64,000 bases of DNA from Puffinus mauretanicus (GCA_023333565.1 JAJKFH010000102.1:3038001-3102000); one strand, 5' to 3'; positions 48,379 through 61,637 are shown, counted from the stretch's first letter. Translations and numbers: made by a program. The notes: generated by a model from the sequence alone, not told the origin.

Positions 48379-51300
48379 AGTGGGCTGCTTGCTATCAGAA
48401 GCTGGCCCTTTTTGTCTGGCTTTCTACACATGCCCTAAAGGACGACAGCAGCAGGAAATTGGGTCAAAATCCCAGTAACGAGCATTCACTGGGAAATGAT
48501 ATTTCATACAAGAGAGGGCACTGCAAACCCAGAAAGCCAGTAAAATTCCACTGCTCGTTTGCTCCCTGGTGATTAAAAGGCCCTGCCATATATGGGAAAG
48601 GTCTGAGCTTCATTCACTCCAACCACAATAGTAAATGGCTTATTCACTGGACACAGTATGCGATCAAGGAGCAATGCCTTATGACAATAAAAAGGAAAAG
48701 CAGCAACTTTTGCTTGCAGTTCGCTTGCAGTTTTTTTCTGCTGTGTGTTATTAAAAGCTCTGTAACTATTTTTTTTTTGTTCCTTTATTTAGATCCCTGT
48801 AAACTGCAGTCAGTTTGGTTTGCCACTTAACCCTCCCCCCATAAAACCAGACACACCAGCCTATTTCCTCTCCTTCCCCCTATACAACCCAAACAAGAAA
48901 GACATTTCCTCTACCAGTATATATAAATGTAGCTCCTCTGTTTTCAGTAAATCGATTGTAGATTTATAGGACTAAAGACTGGGATTAGTAGACAAAAATC
49001 TTATTCTCACCAGGTATAAAACATTAACAAAAGCAATGATTAAATGCCAGTGTTTCAGAGACAGTGATGGGACCACAGGAGTGAAGCAAATAGAAAATGT
49101 GTGTGTGTATGAATAGGGATGAGTTTTGGGGTAGGAAGGGAGCAATGTGCTTTGGATGGGAGTTGCAGAAGGGGTCCCCAGTGCTCCACACACCCTTCAG
49201 GGATTTTCCTTCCACCACAAAAGTTTCTGCAGTGAAACCCTACACAGATGACATTAAGATGCAAAGTCATTGGAGCACAGTTGTGTTTACATTCTTGCTT
49301 TTCAGCTTATTTTGTTTAGGGATCAGTACTCTCTCTGCCCTCCAAATCACGGGGATAAAGTAGTTAGTCTATTGCATTTTGTTTCATAAGGAGAAAGACA
49401 GTTAAGCAACTGCAGCAATGGAGCTACATAGGGTTCTCTCCTTGCTGGAGATTTTCTGGAGTTTTTATTGGTTTTGTGTTATGTTAGAAAGATGATGTTT
49501 GTGTCATATTGGTAGATTTAAAGATTATGTCTGGGATCCTACCCCTATGTAATTTTGATGAAAACCCACCTCTTTGTGGCCAGAAGGGCTGATTGATCAG
49601 TCCGATCTCCCAGACTACATGCCTCATTGCACACCACCCAGTTACTCATGTTTTGAGGCCACTTAAGCTGACACGGTTAAAATGGATGTTGTTGTCAGCC
49701 ACAGGACAGGTTGGCTGGATTTGAAGCCAGTCTTCTGCTCCTCCAAAACGTTGTTGTGTCTCCCAGGAAGGTTCACAGCTCTGTGACAGAGGTGTGGTTC
49801 AGCTTCTATTTTCATATACATCTGGGCGCCTCTACAATTTTCAGCAAGTGTAACTGTTGAATGTAACTGTAATATGAATTTTTGTCCATGTCAAGAAAGC
49901 AGAGTTTTTTGCAGGTGACCTGCCAAAGGGTGATAACAGATTTACCTGGCAGTTTAGGCTATCTAATGACCGGCAGCCTTCAAGTGGTTTGGCTTCTCAG
50001 TACCAGAAAATTGCTTTTTGACACATGGCACTGCTTCTATTTCTTCTGTTAAGGAAAACTGGCATTTTGTTTGGTAGTCCTTTATTATCCTCTGAGATCT
50101 CTCCTCCATGAGAAGAAGTGGGGTTTGGGTTTTTTAACTATTATTTTGCTAAAGGTGAAACCGGCTTCCTTAACTGCATCTGAAAGGTCAAGATCTTTTA
50201 AGTCAAAGAGAGGGAGGATGTAAATTAGGCCTGCATTGAGATGATGCTGCTTTTCATCTCTGGACGGCAGTACTTCTGAGGAGATGTCATTTGACCATTA
50301 TCATGGAGTCATGCTAAGACGTGCTCACTGAGGAACCCTAATGTGGCCAAAAGAAGCACTGTCAGGTTGTGACAGCTGGGTAATGCAACAGTAACACATG
50401 TGAATACTTCTGTTTTCCAGCTTTTAGAAGGATCAGGGATAGCCAATTTGGAGGACCAAAATAACTAGCTATCTAATCTCCTTCATATTTCTTCATTCAG
50501 GATTTGGATTGTGAGAAACCTTGCATTATATCAGCTTCTTAAATGGCAACTGGACCCTCTGGAAAAAGTCCTTGAATAATAAGCACATTGAATGCAATAA
50601 GTATTATTGCATGGTTGAAAAAACTTTTTATTTCTTCTAATTTTATCATCTTTGGTCTTTCTGAGCCCAAATGGAAGATGTGAGACTGCTTTGTTTTTCT
50701 TTTTCCTCTTAAAAGAGGAAAGTGTAAATGATGCATGCTTTAGAGTAATTTTCCCCCCGCTTTCCCCTCCTCTAAGTGATTTGTGGCCAAGCTCGGTGTT
50801 TGTGCAGTCTCGTTCTGGCTACCTGTAGAGAAGCTCTGCAGAAATTCGTGGTGTTCGACTCTGCTGCTCTGCACTGTCCATGACTGGGAGTTCCCCTTCC
50901 CTTGTTGAGGTCCTTCAGTAAAGGCTGTCAAAGTCATCATTTTACAAGACAAGTTTTTGATTTGTGTTAATGTTTTCTAGAACAACACCCTTCCCTGTTG
51001 TGCTGCTTGTGAACTGCCTTAAAGCTTCAGTCCATTGTCTAACAAAGGACTTCCATGGTCAGTAAAGATGTTTATTGCTTCATCTGTCAAACCAAAAAGT
51101 TAGTGTGTCATTCTTGGGCCACCTGCTCTAACAACCCAATTGTTTTTCCAAAATAGGCAGCATTTTTGTTTTTTTTTTGTTTTTTTTTTCTGTTCACTAC
51201 CTTCTGTAATAGATGTGAGCTCCTTTCTTGGAGTCGATATATAGCAAACTTAATATTAACAAGAGGGGAGGGAGTAATCGTGTATCTGCCTTTGTTATCA

Positions 51301-51690
51301 GAGTATCTGATAAAGACCAGTTCATCTTAGTAAAAAATGAAAGGAATTTACTATATATGTAGGAAATATCTTTTGTTATAAAAGAACAGATTGAAGTGGT
51401 GACAGACTATGAATTTGACTTATGACAAAATACAGTTATACAGTTCTGAACGCCTGGAGACTGGTGTGATGAACTGGAAAAAACATTATAATCTGAGTAC
51501 ATTATTTCTGTCTCTCCTGTGACCCTTCAAGGCGATGGAAAGGTACTGATGGAAAGGCTGTTGGCATTAGCAGGCATAGAACTGGTTTCATTGATCTTAG
51601 TTCAGTGCTTACAGGTCACTGAGGCTGAATTTAAATATTTACATTCAAGGCTTTTCCCTGATTTAGAATTAAATACAAGAAGCTATAGAC
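48379..51690. other. Non-coding DNA, no gene recognised
   Basis: No gene recognised. It holds a perfect CArG box at 48586-48595, a short TG microsatellite at about 49.10 kb, a 13-bp near-palindrome (GCAGGTGACCTGC, 49911-49923) and T/G-rich runs at 51.16-51.19 kb. Three overlapping minus frames at 48.97-49.27 kb are shadows of the same bases. Confidence 0.65.
48586..48595. promoter_or_regulatory. Consensus CArG box (SRF-type site)
   Basis: CCATATATGG fits CC(A/T)6GG exactly. SRF binds such boxes near cytoskeletal and immediate-early genes. Nearby within 150 bases are several CpG-containing, non-repetitive strings, but no promoter is recognised. Confidence 0.35.
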
Positions 51691-51691
51691 A

Positions 51692-51868
51692 TTAAAACAA
51701 AACAAAACAAAAAACAAAAAACAAAACCCCAAAACAAAAACACAAACAAACAAAAAAAACCCCCAACCCCCCCAACAACACCAACACAAAACAAAACAAA
51801 CCCCCCCCTCCCCCCAACCCACAAAAACCCAAAAACTCCTCCACAAAACCAAACACAAAACTAAAAAT
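51692..51868. repeat. Long A/C-rich low-complexity tract
   Basis: About 175 bases made almost only of A and C: CAAAA and AAACAAAC units, then C5-AA-C7, then C8-T-C6-AA-C3, then CACAAAACC units. The minus strand is correspondingly T/G-rich and the 51801-51820 part fits four G3 tracts on that strand. Open minus-strand frames here translate to Phe/Val/Gly/Cys runs and are artefacts. Confidence 0.95.
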
Positions 51869-52211
51869 GAAAACTTGGAAAAGACATATTAGGTCATCTT
51901 GTCCCTTTCCTCTAGGCAGTGCAGGGTGATTCCCTGTAGTATATTCACACGTGTTTTGTCCATAAACACCTCTGTTTATTAACAAAATACAATAAGCTGT
52001 AGTTTTTCAGTAAGGATTGGGATAGTTTGCTGCACTTTCTAGTTTTTAGCAAGGGGAAATAGCTATCATTCTAAAATGTGTTTCTTGGCCCACGGATATT
52101 GCTCATGTGAATTCAAGCAAAAAAACCCTAATGAATGGAAACTTGTGGAAGAGTTAACGGCAGCTGGTTTTATTATGGACCATGGCTCTGACATGATCTC
52201 ACACACGAGTT

Positions 52212-52287
52212 TAATACAAGTGTTACCTCACTGACTTCAATGGAACTGCTTTTCATTTGCAAGGGAGTAAATGAGGCCAAAATCAGA
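52212..52287. mobile_element. Old amniote interspersed repeat, first piece
   Basis: 'gttacctcactgacttcaat' followed by 'ggaactgctttt' and 'gtaaatgaggccaaaatcag' matches the 'cactgacttcaatggaact...taaatgaggccaaaat' portion of the same ancient repeat as at 48.24 kb. A second piece follows about 120 bases downstream. Confidence 0.55.
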
Positions 52288-52408
52288 CAGAGACCTAGGG
52301 AGACTCTCTGGGAGAGGGTTTTAGTTTGGGGAATGTGCTTCACATACATATAAAATATATGGGCATATCTGCACATTGCAGTAAATGTGTCAGGCCACCT
52401 GGGAGAAA

Positions 52409-52456
52409 GGGGCCAAATTCTGCTTTGAATAGCACCTGTGTAAATCCAAAATGAAC
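52409..52456. mobile_element. Old amniote interspersed repeat, second piece
   Basis: 'ggggccaaattctgctttga' followed by 'atagcacctgtgtaaatcc' is a near-consensus copy of the 'gggccaaattctgctctcagttacacctgtgtaaatcc' end of this repeat. It is the best preserved short match of the family in the window. Confidence 0.6.
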
Positions 52457-55400
52457 CGTAGGGGTAGTGTGCCAGGGAGGGCCAAAGCAGTATCTAATTT
52501 TTCTGAGTACTGGGCTGAGTTTCTTTCTCATTGGATTTCTGATGTTTTCCTTGATGAGATGGTTAGGAAATACTGCAGGATAAGACTGTTCTGCAGGGAG
52601 CTTCAGGTTTTTTGCTGCCTAATTTCAACCATCAAATTAAAAGAGAAATTGTGTTGACTATTATGAAGCCAGCTCAGACAAAAGCATCATACGTGCAGTT
52701 ATTCCGCCTTGAAACTATCAAAGGAAGCAGTATATTTCTTGCTCTATTGAAAGTGTAGCTTTGGTCTCAAAAAGGGAGAAGAGCTTTGAAACTTCTTGAA
52801 GTCCAACAGACGTGTTATTTAAAAGCAGGATGCGTGGGTGCTACAGCAACAGTCTGCAACTGAGGTGGGCTTTGCTGTCGCTCTGGGTGTGAGGAAACGC
52901 AGTTGAAGACGTGACAGGTATTGATTAAGAGTGAAGAAAGGCCAGGGAGAGAGGTTTTGTCATCTTGGTTTCTTGCTTCATGTGTTTTGGTGGTCCTGCT
53001 TGCTGGTCTCCTCTACAGCAGCACCTGAGGTACAGGCACACCTGGAACCAGAGTCTGCAGCCTCTTCAGTGTGAGCTTTGAAATGTTGTGTTTTAGGGCT
53101 AGTGTTTAACACAGTTCCCTTGATTTTAGCAGGATTTCCCACCAGTGTGAACGCTGTTTCAGATGCTTTTTGCTTTGCTCAGTCTTTGAAATGGTGATGT
53201 TTACAGGTGCGTGGTGTAAAGGTTCATTGTGATGTGGTTTGCAGTGTGATGCTGTGCACTCCCAGTGACGGAGGGAAAACATTTTAAGACTATGGAGTTA
53301 TGTATTATTAACTTTCATTTTTACTTTACTTGAGGTCTTGAAGGAAAGCAGAATGATGGTACGCCAAAATTGAGGGGGGGGGGAAGGCAGTAAAGTATGG
53401 GGAACGTTTTAAATAGCCCTATCTGCTTGTTTAAAAGGGAGCTCTTATGGAGTGGGGTTACAAGTCTCTTCTCAGTCTATTATAGGTTTCTTGCTGTTCA
53501 CTATCTGAGCCAAAGCTAATTACATTGTCCACAGAAAAAGTGCAGCAGAAGCTAGTGTCCCTGTGGTTCATACAACTGCTAATTATTCCCAGTGGTGATG
53601 CAGAAACGTATTCTTACAGAATTGGTCTGAGATCACCAACTTGTTTCACGTAGGATGCTGTTCTGCCATCAAACAGAAATGACTTCTGTTAGCTGCAATG
53701 CTTTGCCAGATTCACAGTGGTGAGCATGAAGTAGAGGCCCTACTGCTCAGAGGATTCGTGATGAGATTTTTAGTCTTCTCTGGATCTTCCTCCTAAGCAA
53801 ATTAAGTGCTGCTGAGAGAGAGAAACGCCAGTGGGAGAGCTCTTGTTTGAATACAGCACAGAAAAGTTTTCTCCTGCTTGCTTCCAGCGTGCTTCTGTCC
53901 TAAAAAAACCCCATATTCCTATTTGAATACTGTCTTTAGCTGAACAGAGCTTGCCAAATTCAACCTGACCTGTATATGCTAAATAATATTGTGCATGTTG
54001 TAGGTCCCTTCACTGAGACGAAAAAGGCTGAGGTTGTGTGGGAAGTCAGTGAAAGAGGTAGGGGCAGAGACCACGACTTCTGTCTGCTACAGCAAGACCA
54101 CAGGTCTAAACTATGCTGGGCATAATATTCACAGGCCTACTATTTACTTACCTTTTTTCACATAGCTCCTGGGACTACCATATTGACCACAAAGGGAGAG
54201 ATAAGTAAGCAGGGGAATTTTTGCCTGTGAAGAATGATTAAAATTTAAGAGCAGTTTAAACACATTTAGAGGTGTTAGAGGAGGGGGAAAAAAAAAGCCC
54301 AAGATATTGAATACAGGGTTATCTGCTGAACATTCTTCAATGTGAAGAGGACCTGAATAGATGTTGTCTAGTGACTTGGATGTCATGAGATGTGATGCCT
54401 TTTAATATATGCTGCATTTCCCCTTTGCTATTTAGTTAAGTATAATGTTATTAGGGAGTGTTGTGGTATTATGTCCAAAGTAGCCTGGCCACCCTTGATC
54501 AGTTTTATTTTTGATCAGTAACAGTGCAGGGTAAGAGATGCTGAACCAGATCTCTGCTGCTGGATACTCGTTGCTGCTGGGAATATTAAGCTGGCCTACA
54601 CCCATGGAGTTGTATTAGTACCACACTTATTGTATTGGAATGCTTTTAAGAAACTCTTTTCTTCATAATTTCCTGGAGGTATTCTCAGCAAATGGGCAAT
54701 AGACTCTGTAGGCAGTGCATCTGTCACGATGGTTTAAGAAAGCAGAGGTGGCGCAAAGTTCTCTGGCACTGGAACCAGACTTCAGTGCAGGAATGAAAAC
54801 TGTGGGATGCAGAGATAGCAGAGGCTCAGACAGACGGTGTTGCATCCATTTTTGCCATGTCTAAAAGTGTCGCAGTAGTTGAAATGAGTGTGTCAGAAAT
54901 GCACAACTGCGATTTTATGCTGAAACATGTCTATAACAGGGAAGGACAGGAGGCTACATAGAAATAGCTGTGTTCCTCATGCAACTTTGGTGCTGCCTGC
55001 TGCACAAGGAGCATAAAAGTATCTCTCTGAAATACCAGAAAGAAAAGCTTTATGTACCACATGTGACTTTGCATTTATACAGGTGCAACTGGCTTCAACT
55101 GAAGGGCCATTTTGATGAGAGATGGAATGTCTCATTTATGTCATCAATATAAATTACATTTTGACAGTTACACGAGTGGTAGAAAACAAACACACTCCAC
55201 TTGTGTTGGCGTTCTTGTTGTGTGCATAAAAGACGACCTGTCCTCCATACCCATATGCATTTTCTGTAAGGACATAATGCCTCTATTCAGTATTCATAAA
55301 GATGGTAGTGGCTACCCAACTTGGCTGCTTCATGAAGAGAGGCATTTGCAGAATTCCACCCAGCTGAAATCACTGATTTTTGCAAATGGAAATTGTTTAT

Positions 55401-58048
55401 ACATTTTTTCTTCATTAAAGAAGAAATGCAATTAGTGGTTTACAATGTTTATATGGATAGCATCAACTGAATCTTGTTCCAGTCCATTGCATGCTGTTTT
55501 AACGTGACCTACAATACACATTATGCAAAAAATCTGTCTGGGATGCCCAATGTTAAGTGCAAAATCCCAACACGAATATGAAGCTTTGTCAAGCTGAATT
55601 AAGCTCCTTAAGTGATATCAGGAAGGGTTTTGTTGGTTTGTTTTTTTTTTTGCAAGGGATAGGGATGGAGGAGACTGAATAGAAGTAAGATGGTATGCTG
55701 TAACTCTGAAGGATTAGATCTTGAATTACTGCTGTATTAAATCTAAAAACTTAAGTCAAATCACTGCCGAATGTTCACCTTTTCAATTCAGTGATCCCTA
55801 GAAACTCTTTTGGGAAGCCAGCTGTGCTCTCAGCAAGTTTCTTGCTAACAAGGCAAGGGTGTCAATTCAAAACTTTTGGGTGTGCCAGCAGTACTAAGAG
55901 GGCATCAAGTCTCAAACATGCTGGTTTGTACGAAACTGAGTCACAATGCTCCTCCAGATTGCTGCTTCTTTTACCTGATTGCTTTATTTTGTATATGTTT
56001 TTCTTCACTTCAGCTTTATTGATCAGATATTACTTCTGGTTTAATAATATCACAGCAATATAAAGCTTCTGGACAATTTATTTACGTACCTCTTGGGCAA
56101 TTATACTGTAGTGTTTTACTGCTTATTGCATTTGAAACCCGAGCAACCTTCAACAGGTTTACCTCTGTTGAAGCTCATTTCATTTCTAACCACGTCATAC
56201 TACAGAGTACATCTCTGGAAGTGATGCAAAAAAAGTAATTGTTTCCCCTCTCCCTCGAGATTAAAACAACGTATTGTGTTCACTAGAGTACTAAAAGAAA
56301 GAGCGTACTAGAGAAGAATGCCTGTTCTGAAAATCCCCACCACGACGATCCATACAGACAGTGAAATACATTATTAGAGGTGTTGCACATCAGAAGTGGT
56401 AGGTAGTCTCCTATTTATACTCTGAGGCATGGTATTTCCAACAGCTTTGGGAAGCAATCATTCCAATTTTGGGATGTCCCATGACACATGCATAATAAAA
56501 TCTGAATTACCCTAATACAGCGCTTTTAGAAACTTTTAATTGTCATAGTTTGGATTGGGAGTTACTCTCCTAAAAGAGCAGTTCTTTGGCTGTTGTGGGG
56601 GTTTTCGTCAATGCCTGTTCAATTCTGTTTCAGCATTTCTTCTACTAATAGCTGATGCAGGCTGCGCAAAGAAACATGGGCCTGGCTTTGACTTTACAGT
56701 GTCTTTACAGTTCCTAGTTTGTAGCTGTGCTCACCACTGGTGACTGAGGGGAATGGGACCTGAAATTTCATTTTGAACGCTGCTTTGCCATCAAGCTGTT
56801 CAGTCACTGCTCTATTGCCAGAAGTACCAGATTTTGCTAGGAACCTCAGGTGTTGACTCAGAATAATGTCATTGCTTGTGCATAAAATTATGTGGATTGA
56901 AAAAAGCTTTATTTAAAGGAGACCAAAGATTTAGACATTTAGGTAATTGCTGTCTAATTATCATAGCCTTATTAATGTGACGAGGAAAGAGAGAAAGGAA
57001 TATAAGGTACTTTGAGCTAACAGGTAAGAAATATAGATCCTGTAGTACATGCTAGCTCCAGTTTTTCATTTTTTAAAATGTGTGTATGGTTAGCAGCTTT
57101 AAGCACTGGATGCTGTCTTTGATTATAACAGTGCTGAACTTTATCTGCAAAATTGAAACCTCTGATTTTCTAGTACATCAGTAAGTGAAACCTAAGCACA
57201 TGTAATCTGTAAAAATAAATGTAATTACTTTAGCAAATGTATTACAGCTGGCCAGGTTTAACATTAAGATACCTGTTTCTTATAGCTGACTAGTGTCAGA
57301 AGACAGAGGTGATGGCTTGAGCTGTGCTGTGCAGACAGAACGGAGGAGAAAAATTATTGCCTTGCATTCTTCTGCGTGTACATTAAAGTGAATTAAACTG
57401 AGTTGCAGTTCTGACCTTTGACATTTCTTCCCACTATTTTCTTCTGTTTAAAGCATCTTGGTGAAAGTAGCTTTTTTAATTTCAAAAGCTCTGGTAAAAT
57501 TGTAGCTAAGTGGACTGCTTCAAAATTGAACACTTGATAAAATCTTCAAGAACACCTAAGGCATCTGAAAGCTGTCACTGATCTCTTTCAAAGTGGTGGT
57601 GTGCTAGAGCAGGAGATGGGACTCTGTTGCACTCCATGTCTGGTGCTGCTTTTGTTTTGCTTTAGCAGAGTTTTTGGCCTTGTCTTGTTTACTTGTCTAT
57701 AAAACACATATTTCAGATTTCTGTAGTAGCACAGGGGTAAAGGGCTGACCTGCAGCAAAAGGGCTGACCAGTGTTGGTCCGTGATTGCTATGGTGATAAC
57801 GATAAGCTCACGAAAGGCTGTGGAAGATCTCTCTCTGGTCAGACCACAGGCACAAAACACTGCTTGCATGGGTGTAGCTCTCTTCATTATTCTCCAGATT
57901 CTCCCCAATAAATGTTGGTGTCATTTCCTATTGGGGGTAGGACCTTATTAATCTGCTACAAAAGTATACTTATTTCCTGATCTTTTGGAAATTTCAACAG
58001 CTAGAAATCCTGTTTCTTACAGGAATGTCGTGACTTGAGACTTAATTA

Positions 58049-58118
58049 GTGTCTACAAAGTGCTTAGAGGCCTTTTAATGAAAGGTGCCCTGAAAGTGAT
58101 AAGTGCATTGTGATATTG
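58049..58118 (+). mobile_element. L2-type LINE/SINE 3' tail fragment
   Basis: 'gtctacaaagtgcttagagg' followed by 'ccttttaatgaaaggtgcc' matches the vertebrate tail pattern 'acaaagcgctttgagatcctttgatgaaaggtgc', and then decays into 'gataagtgcattgtgatattg' where consensus tails carry a TATT repeat. It is an inactive relic. Confidence 0.45.
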
Positions 58119-59761
58119 TTAACTAAAGTGATGCCCACAAGAACTAGTGGCTAGATAAGACTATCATCAACCGCTAAGCTTTTTCTGTTCCTGCTCTTTG
58201 ATCTTGCAGGTTTCTAATTCCTCCTTTTCAGCAGTTTTAAATTCCCCTTTGCAAAGAATGCGTGTTGCTGAAGTAATGTGGACCAACCGATTTTGGGTCA
58301 CTAATCTAAACAATTGGTGCAAATTATTAGGTTTACAATTTCAGTCTCAAATTAGAGCACTGGGGTTTTTAGAACTGCGCTCTGGGAGGCTTAACAACAT
58401 TTAGAAATTACTGCCTTGAGTAGCCAGTGTAGGGTACAGGACAAGACTACTAATAAAATAGCTAAGTTACTCCATTGACCAATCAAAGTCCTCCCCCCCA
58501 CTTAGAAAAACAATGTCAGATTTAAAGCAGTCAAGGATCTTGGTATTACAGCCAGGTCCAGCTAAGGTGTGATGGCTATAGGAAGAGAGGACTCAGAGGG
58601 ACTTCCTATGCATTTCAGACCACTGCAAGAAGCAGCTGTTATCTTAGCTGTGGACAGATATGTAATCATCCCTCAGCATTACACCGGGAGGGGGACGCAT
58701 CACTCCTGGTGTGTGGTCCATACTGAGGCACGGGTGCAAGGAGTTGCAGCCAGTTCATCTCCTACCCCTACAGTAATTCTGTTCCCTGAGGAGGCTTTTG
58801 TGGCAGTAAAATAAGCAGTAACAGTTCTTAGGGATCCTCTGTCTCCACCTCAGGGGTACATAAGTTGCTACCTCTCTGTCTTTGCTCCAGCTCTAAGACC
58901 AGGAGGAACTTGGCCTCTGGTGCATTAGAGTTGAGGCGTGTGTGGCTCATCCCTCTTGGGGCTACTCTGTGGGGAGTTAGCAGAGAGAGAGTACACATGG
59001 GACCTTGCTGAGAGGTGGCCTCATTCTTGTACTCCCATATTCTGGTCTTTCCAAGAGTCGTTTTCCTCCTGTGAGATGTTACTGGGAGTGTTTTGTGGCA
59101 TTAGTAGAAACTCTGTATCTTGATCTTAACCCCCCTGCCTCTCATGCAGCATCTGGAAAGAAAAGCTGCAGTGGAGGCCTAAACTTTGTGGGTGTATTTT
59201 TTTTATTTTGCTTTGGGTTGCCTTTTTTTTAAGAAGGAAAATTGCAGTTTTTGAATGACCTGCAGACATTACGTGGGCAAAATTCCTGCTTCAAATAGTT
59301 CCCGGGGTTCTGCATTGTATATGGCCCCTAACGCCAAGCAACTTGTAGCTGAGATTCATTTTGTTTGCTTGCAAAAGAAAATTAATATATCATGATGGGC
59401 AATGCATGGCACATAAGTCAAACTACACAAACAGCTGAGGATTTTTGTGTTCTTATATCTGTCCATGGATAATATTTAGAAAACAAAGTCCTTTGAAAAC
59501 CTTAAGGAATTTTGGCTACTTTTCAGAAATGGTAGAGTTAAGTCAATAAAATGCTCAGTAGAGATTGTATGTCCCCAAACATATTTCATCTTGACAGGTT
59601 ATATACTGTTGAGAGCTGCAACCATGACTTGAAGCCAAGTTAGGAAAAGAACACTTCTGCTACAGGGCTGCATTTGATGGGAATCTGAGGAGGAGAAGGG
59701 AGAGAATAGTGTGTGCTCTGAGAACGCCAAATGCAGAAAGCTTCTCCAAGCTGAAATCCTG

Positions 59762-59830
59762 GGTTGTATAAATCATTGTAACTGCTGGCATCAGTAGGTC
59801 TTTACTGATTTACATCTCTTGGGCATCTGG
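59762..59830. mobile_element. Old amniote interspersed repeat fragment
   Basis: 'gtataaatcattgtaactgc' followed by 'tggcatcagtaggtctttac' and 'tgatttacatctcttgggc' fits the pattern 'gtgtaaatcattgtaactccagtgaagtcagtggagctttactgatttacacctcttgagc'. It belongs to the same loose family as the pieces at 48.2 and 52.2-52.4 kb. Confidence 0.55.
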
Positions 59831-59959
59831 TTTGTTTTTTATTTTACACAAACCTAATTGCTCTGGATGCATGAAAGCATGGGTTTTAATAGAATTTATA
59901 TTGATGGGTAGTAGCTTGGAGTCTAAGTATTAAACTTTCTAATCGGTATCATTTGCCTT

Positions 59960-59973
59960 AAAAAAAAAAAAAA
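59960..59973. repeat. Poly(A) run (A14)
   Basis: Uninterrupted A14 in non-coding sequence. Confidence 0.95.
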
Positions 59974-61611
59974 TGGGCAAATGGGGTAATGTCTAGCCTC
60001 CAAGACCTCTGCCTGAACCAAATCCATACACTTTGTTTCTCTGCACTGATGTGGCTTTATTGAAGTTTGCTCATCAAAGAGCTTGCTTTTATGCAAGAGT
60101 ATGCCTGGAAAGAATAGGCTTTCTGGGTAGCAGACAGGGAGTTACTAGTTATGTGACATTAGAACAGATACTTTATTGCTCTTTGGGTCCTCCCATCTGA
60201 AAGGAACATGAATAATTCATTCTAATAGCAGGAAGGATAAAATCTGGGTCTTGGTGATAGCTGTTGAATGAAGCTCAATACATCTAGTTGCACTATTGCA
60301 TGATTATAACTCTTTGGGTGTATAGAGACAGAAAAGTGGTTTCTGTGTAGCAACAAATTGCCTGATCTCTGTTTTATTACATCTAGCCTGCAAATTAGTA
60401 ATGTGAAGGTCTGCTCTTTTTTCCCAATGAGAGATTTAACGTAAAGGTTGTAGTCTGACATTGGGTGTTGCATCTATTGATAGGAAGGTGTTTACTCATC
60501 TATTTTTTAGGAAGATGGAATTAACTTTGCAGGTACTATAGGAAAATTATATGCAGGCAGCACAGAATGCGTATGGGCTACAACAGCTTACTGTCGAGGG
60601 TAGGGAAGAGTAACTCTGAAGTGAATTTGGATGGTACCTTTGACCCACTTAATTAGCAGAAAATGGAATGGTTTGGGGTTAAAGTAGTGAAAGAATTACA
60701 GAGGATTTAAGTTCACTTCTCAGTCATCCTATACGAGCATTGGCAAGACTTTTAAGAAGGGAGTTTAAAAAGTCTGAATTTAAGAGAGACTGTGCTCCTG
60801 AAACCCTTTGGTGCTTTGGGAAATCTTTAGTATTTTAGATCTTGTAAGAAGACATAGTGGACCACTGGTGGTTGGTGACTTCTCCTTTTGCCTGTCCCCT
60901 CAGAAGCCTGACTTCTAAAAGACCCCAGGCACTCTTAATGTAAGGAGGAGCTACGATGTGAACGTTTATCAGGCTGAGCGTCTTAAAAACAAGTATGACC
61001 ATAAGTCACACAGCAGTATGTACTGCCTTATAGGGTTATGTGGAAAAGTTTGTATTAAAAAATTAATCAAATGATATTTACATGTGTAGGCTGAATTGAT
61101 TTTCCTTCATAGAAATACCTTGAGACGATGTGTTTTTGTGTTGCTACTATTAAAATAAATATTTTTGACTGTTATACTTCATTTGATTTAAAAAAAAAAA
61201 GTTGGAGGAATGTTTATTTTTTCCTCCTTAGATGTTCTGTCCTTGAGGCAATGAACAGTGGTTTGAAGCTGATAAGAGATGCAGTTGAAAATGCAGCTGT
61301 TGGCTGCAGTGTAGAGGCAGCTGTTCAGAATTAAAAACCTTCGAGGACCAGCACTACAGCTGGTATAAGATGGCAATAGATTTTTGTGGCTTTGCAATGG
61401 AAGTCCAGTGCTCGGTAGAAATCCCTGTATTTTCAGTTCTCTCACATTTTCATTTAAAGTTATCTTACGATTTATATAACTGGAGGAATGTGGTCTCTTT
61501 GGAAATCTGCTGGGCAGAAAGGCTGTAAGTTAGAAGTGCCTTTGTCTGCTGCAAGTTTCCCAGCAAGTGACCTAAACAATTGCTAAAGTGTGTGTCGTGG
61601 GTGGTTTTCCA

Positions 61612-61637
61612 CCCCCTCACCCCCCGCACCCTTCCCC
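61612..61637 (-). other. G-quadruplex motif on the minus strand
   Basis: The plus strand reads C5-TCA-C6-GCA-C3-TT-C4. The minus strand therefore has four G-runs of at least three with loops of 2-3 bases, a canonical quadruplex motif; the plus strand could form an i-motif. It stands out in an AT-rich neighbourhood. Confidence 0.75.

Larger units (their letters stand above)
51869..59761. other. AT-rich non-coding DNA, no gene recognised
   Basis: No gene recognised. Besides the listed repeats it holds a G10 run at 53374-53383, a T10-11 run near 55.64 kb and a 19-base-spaced direct repeat of AGGGCTGACC (57741 and 57760). Plus and minus frames up to 107 codons are unassigned. Confidence 0.65.

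Noticed and set aside
51631..51985. Two long minus-strand frames (75 and 97 codons) with Gly/Phe/Val/Cys-rich translations
   Set aside because: They are translations of the A/C-rich low-complexity tract; the residues simply reflect TTT, GTT, GGG and TGT triplets.
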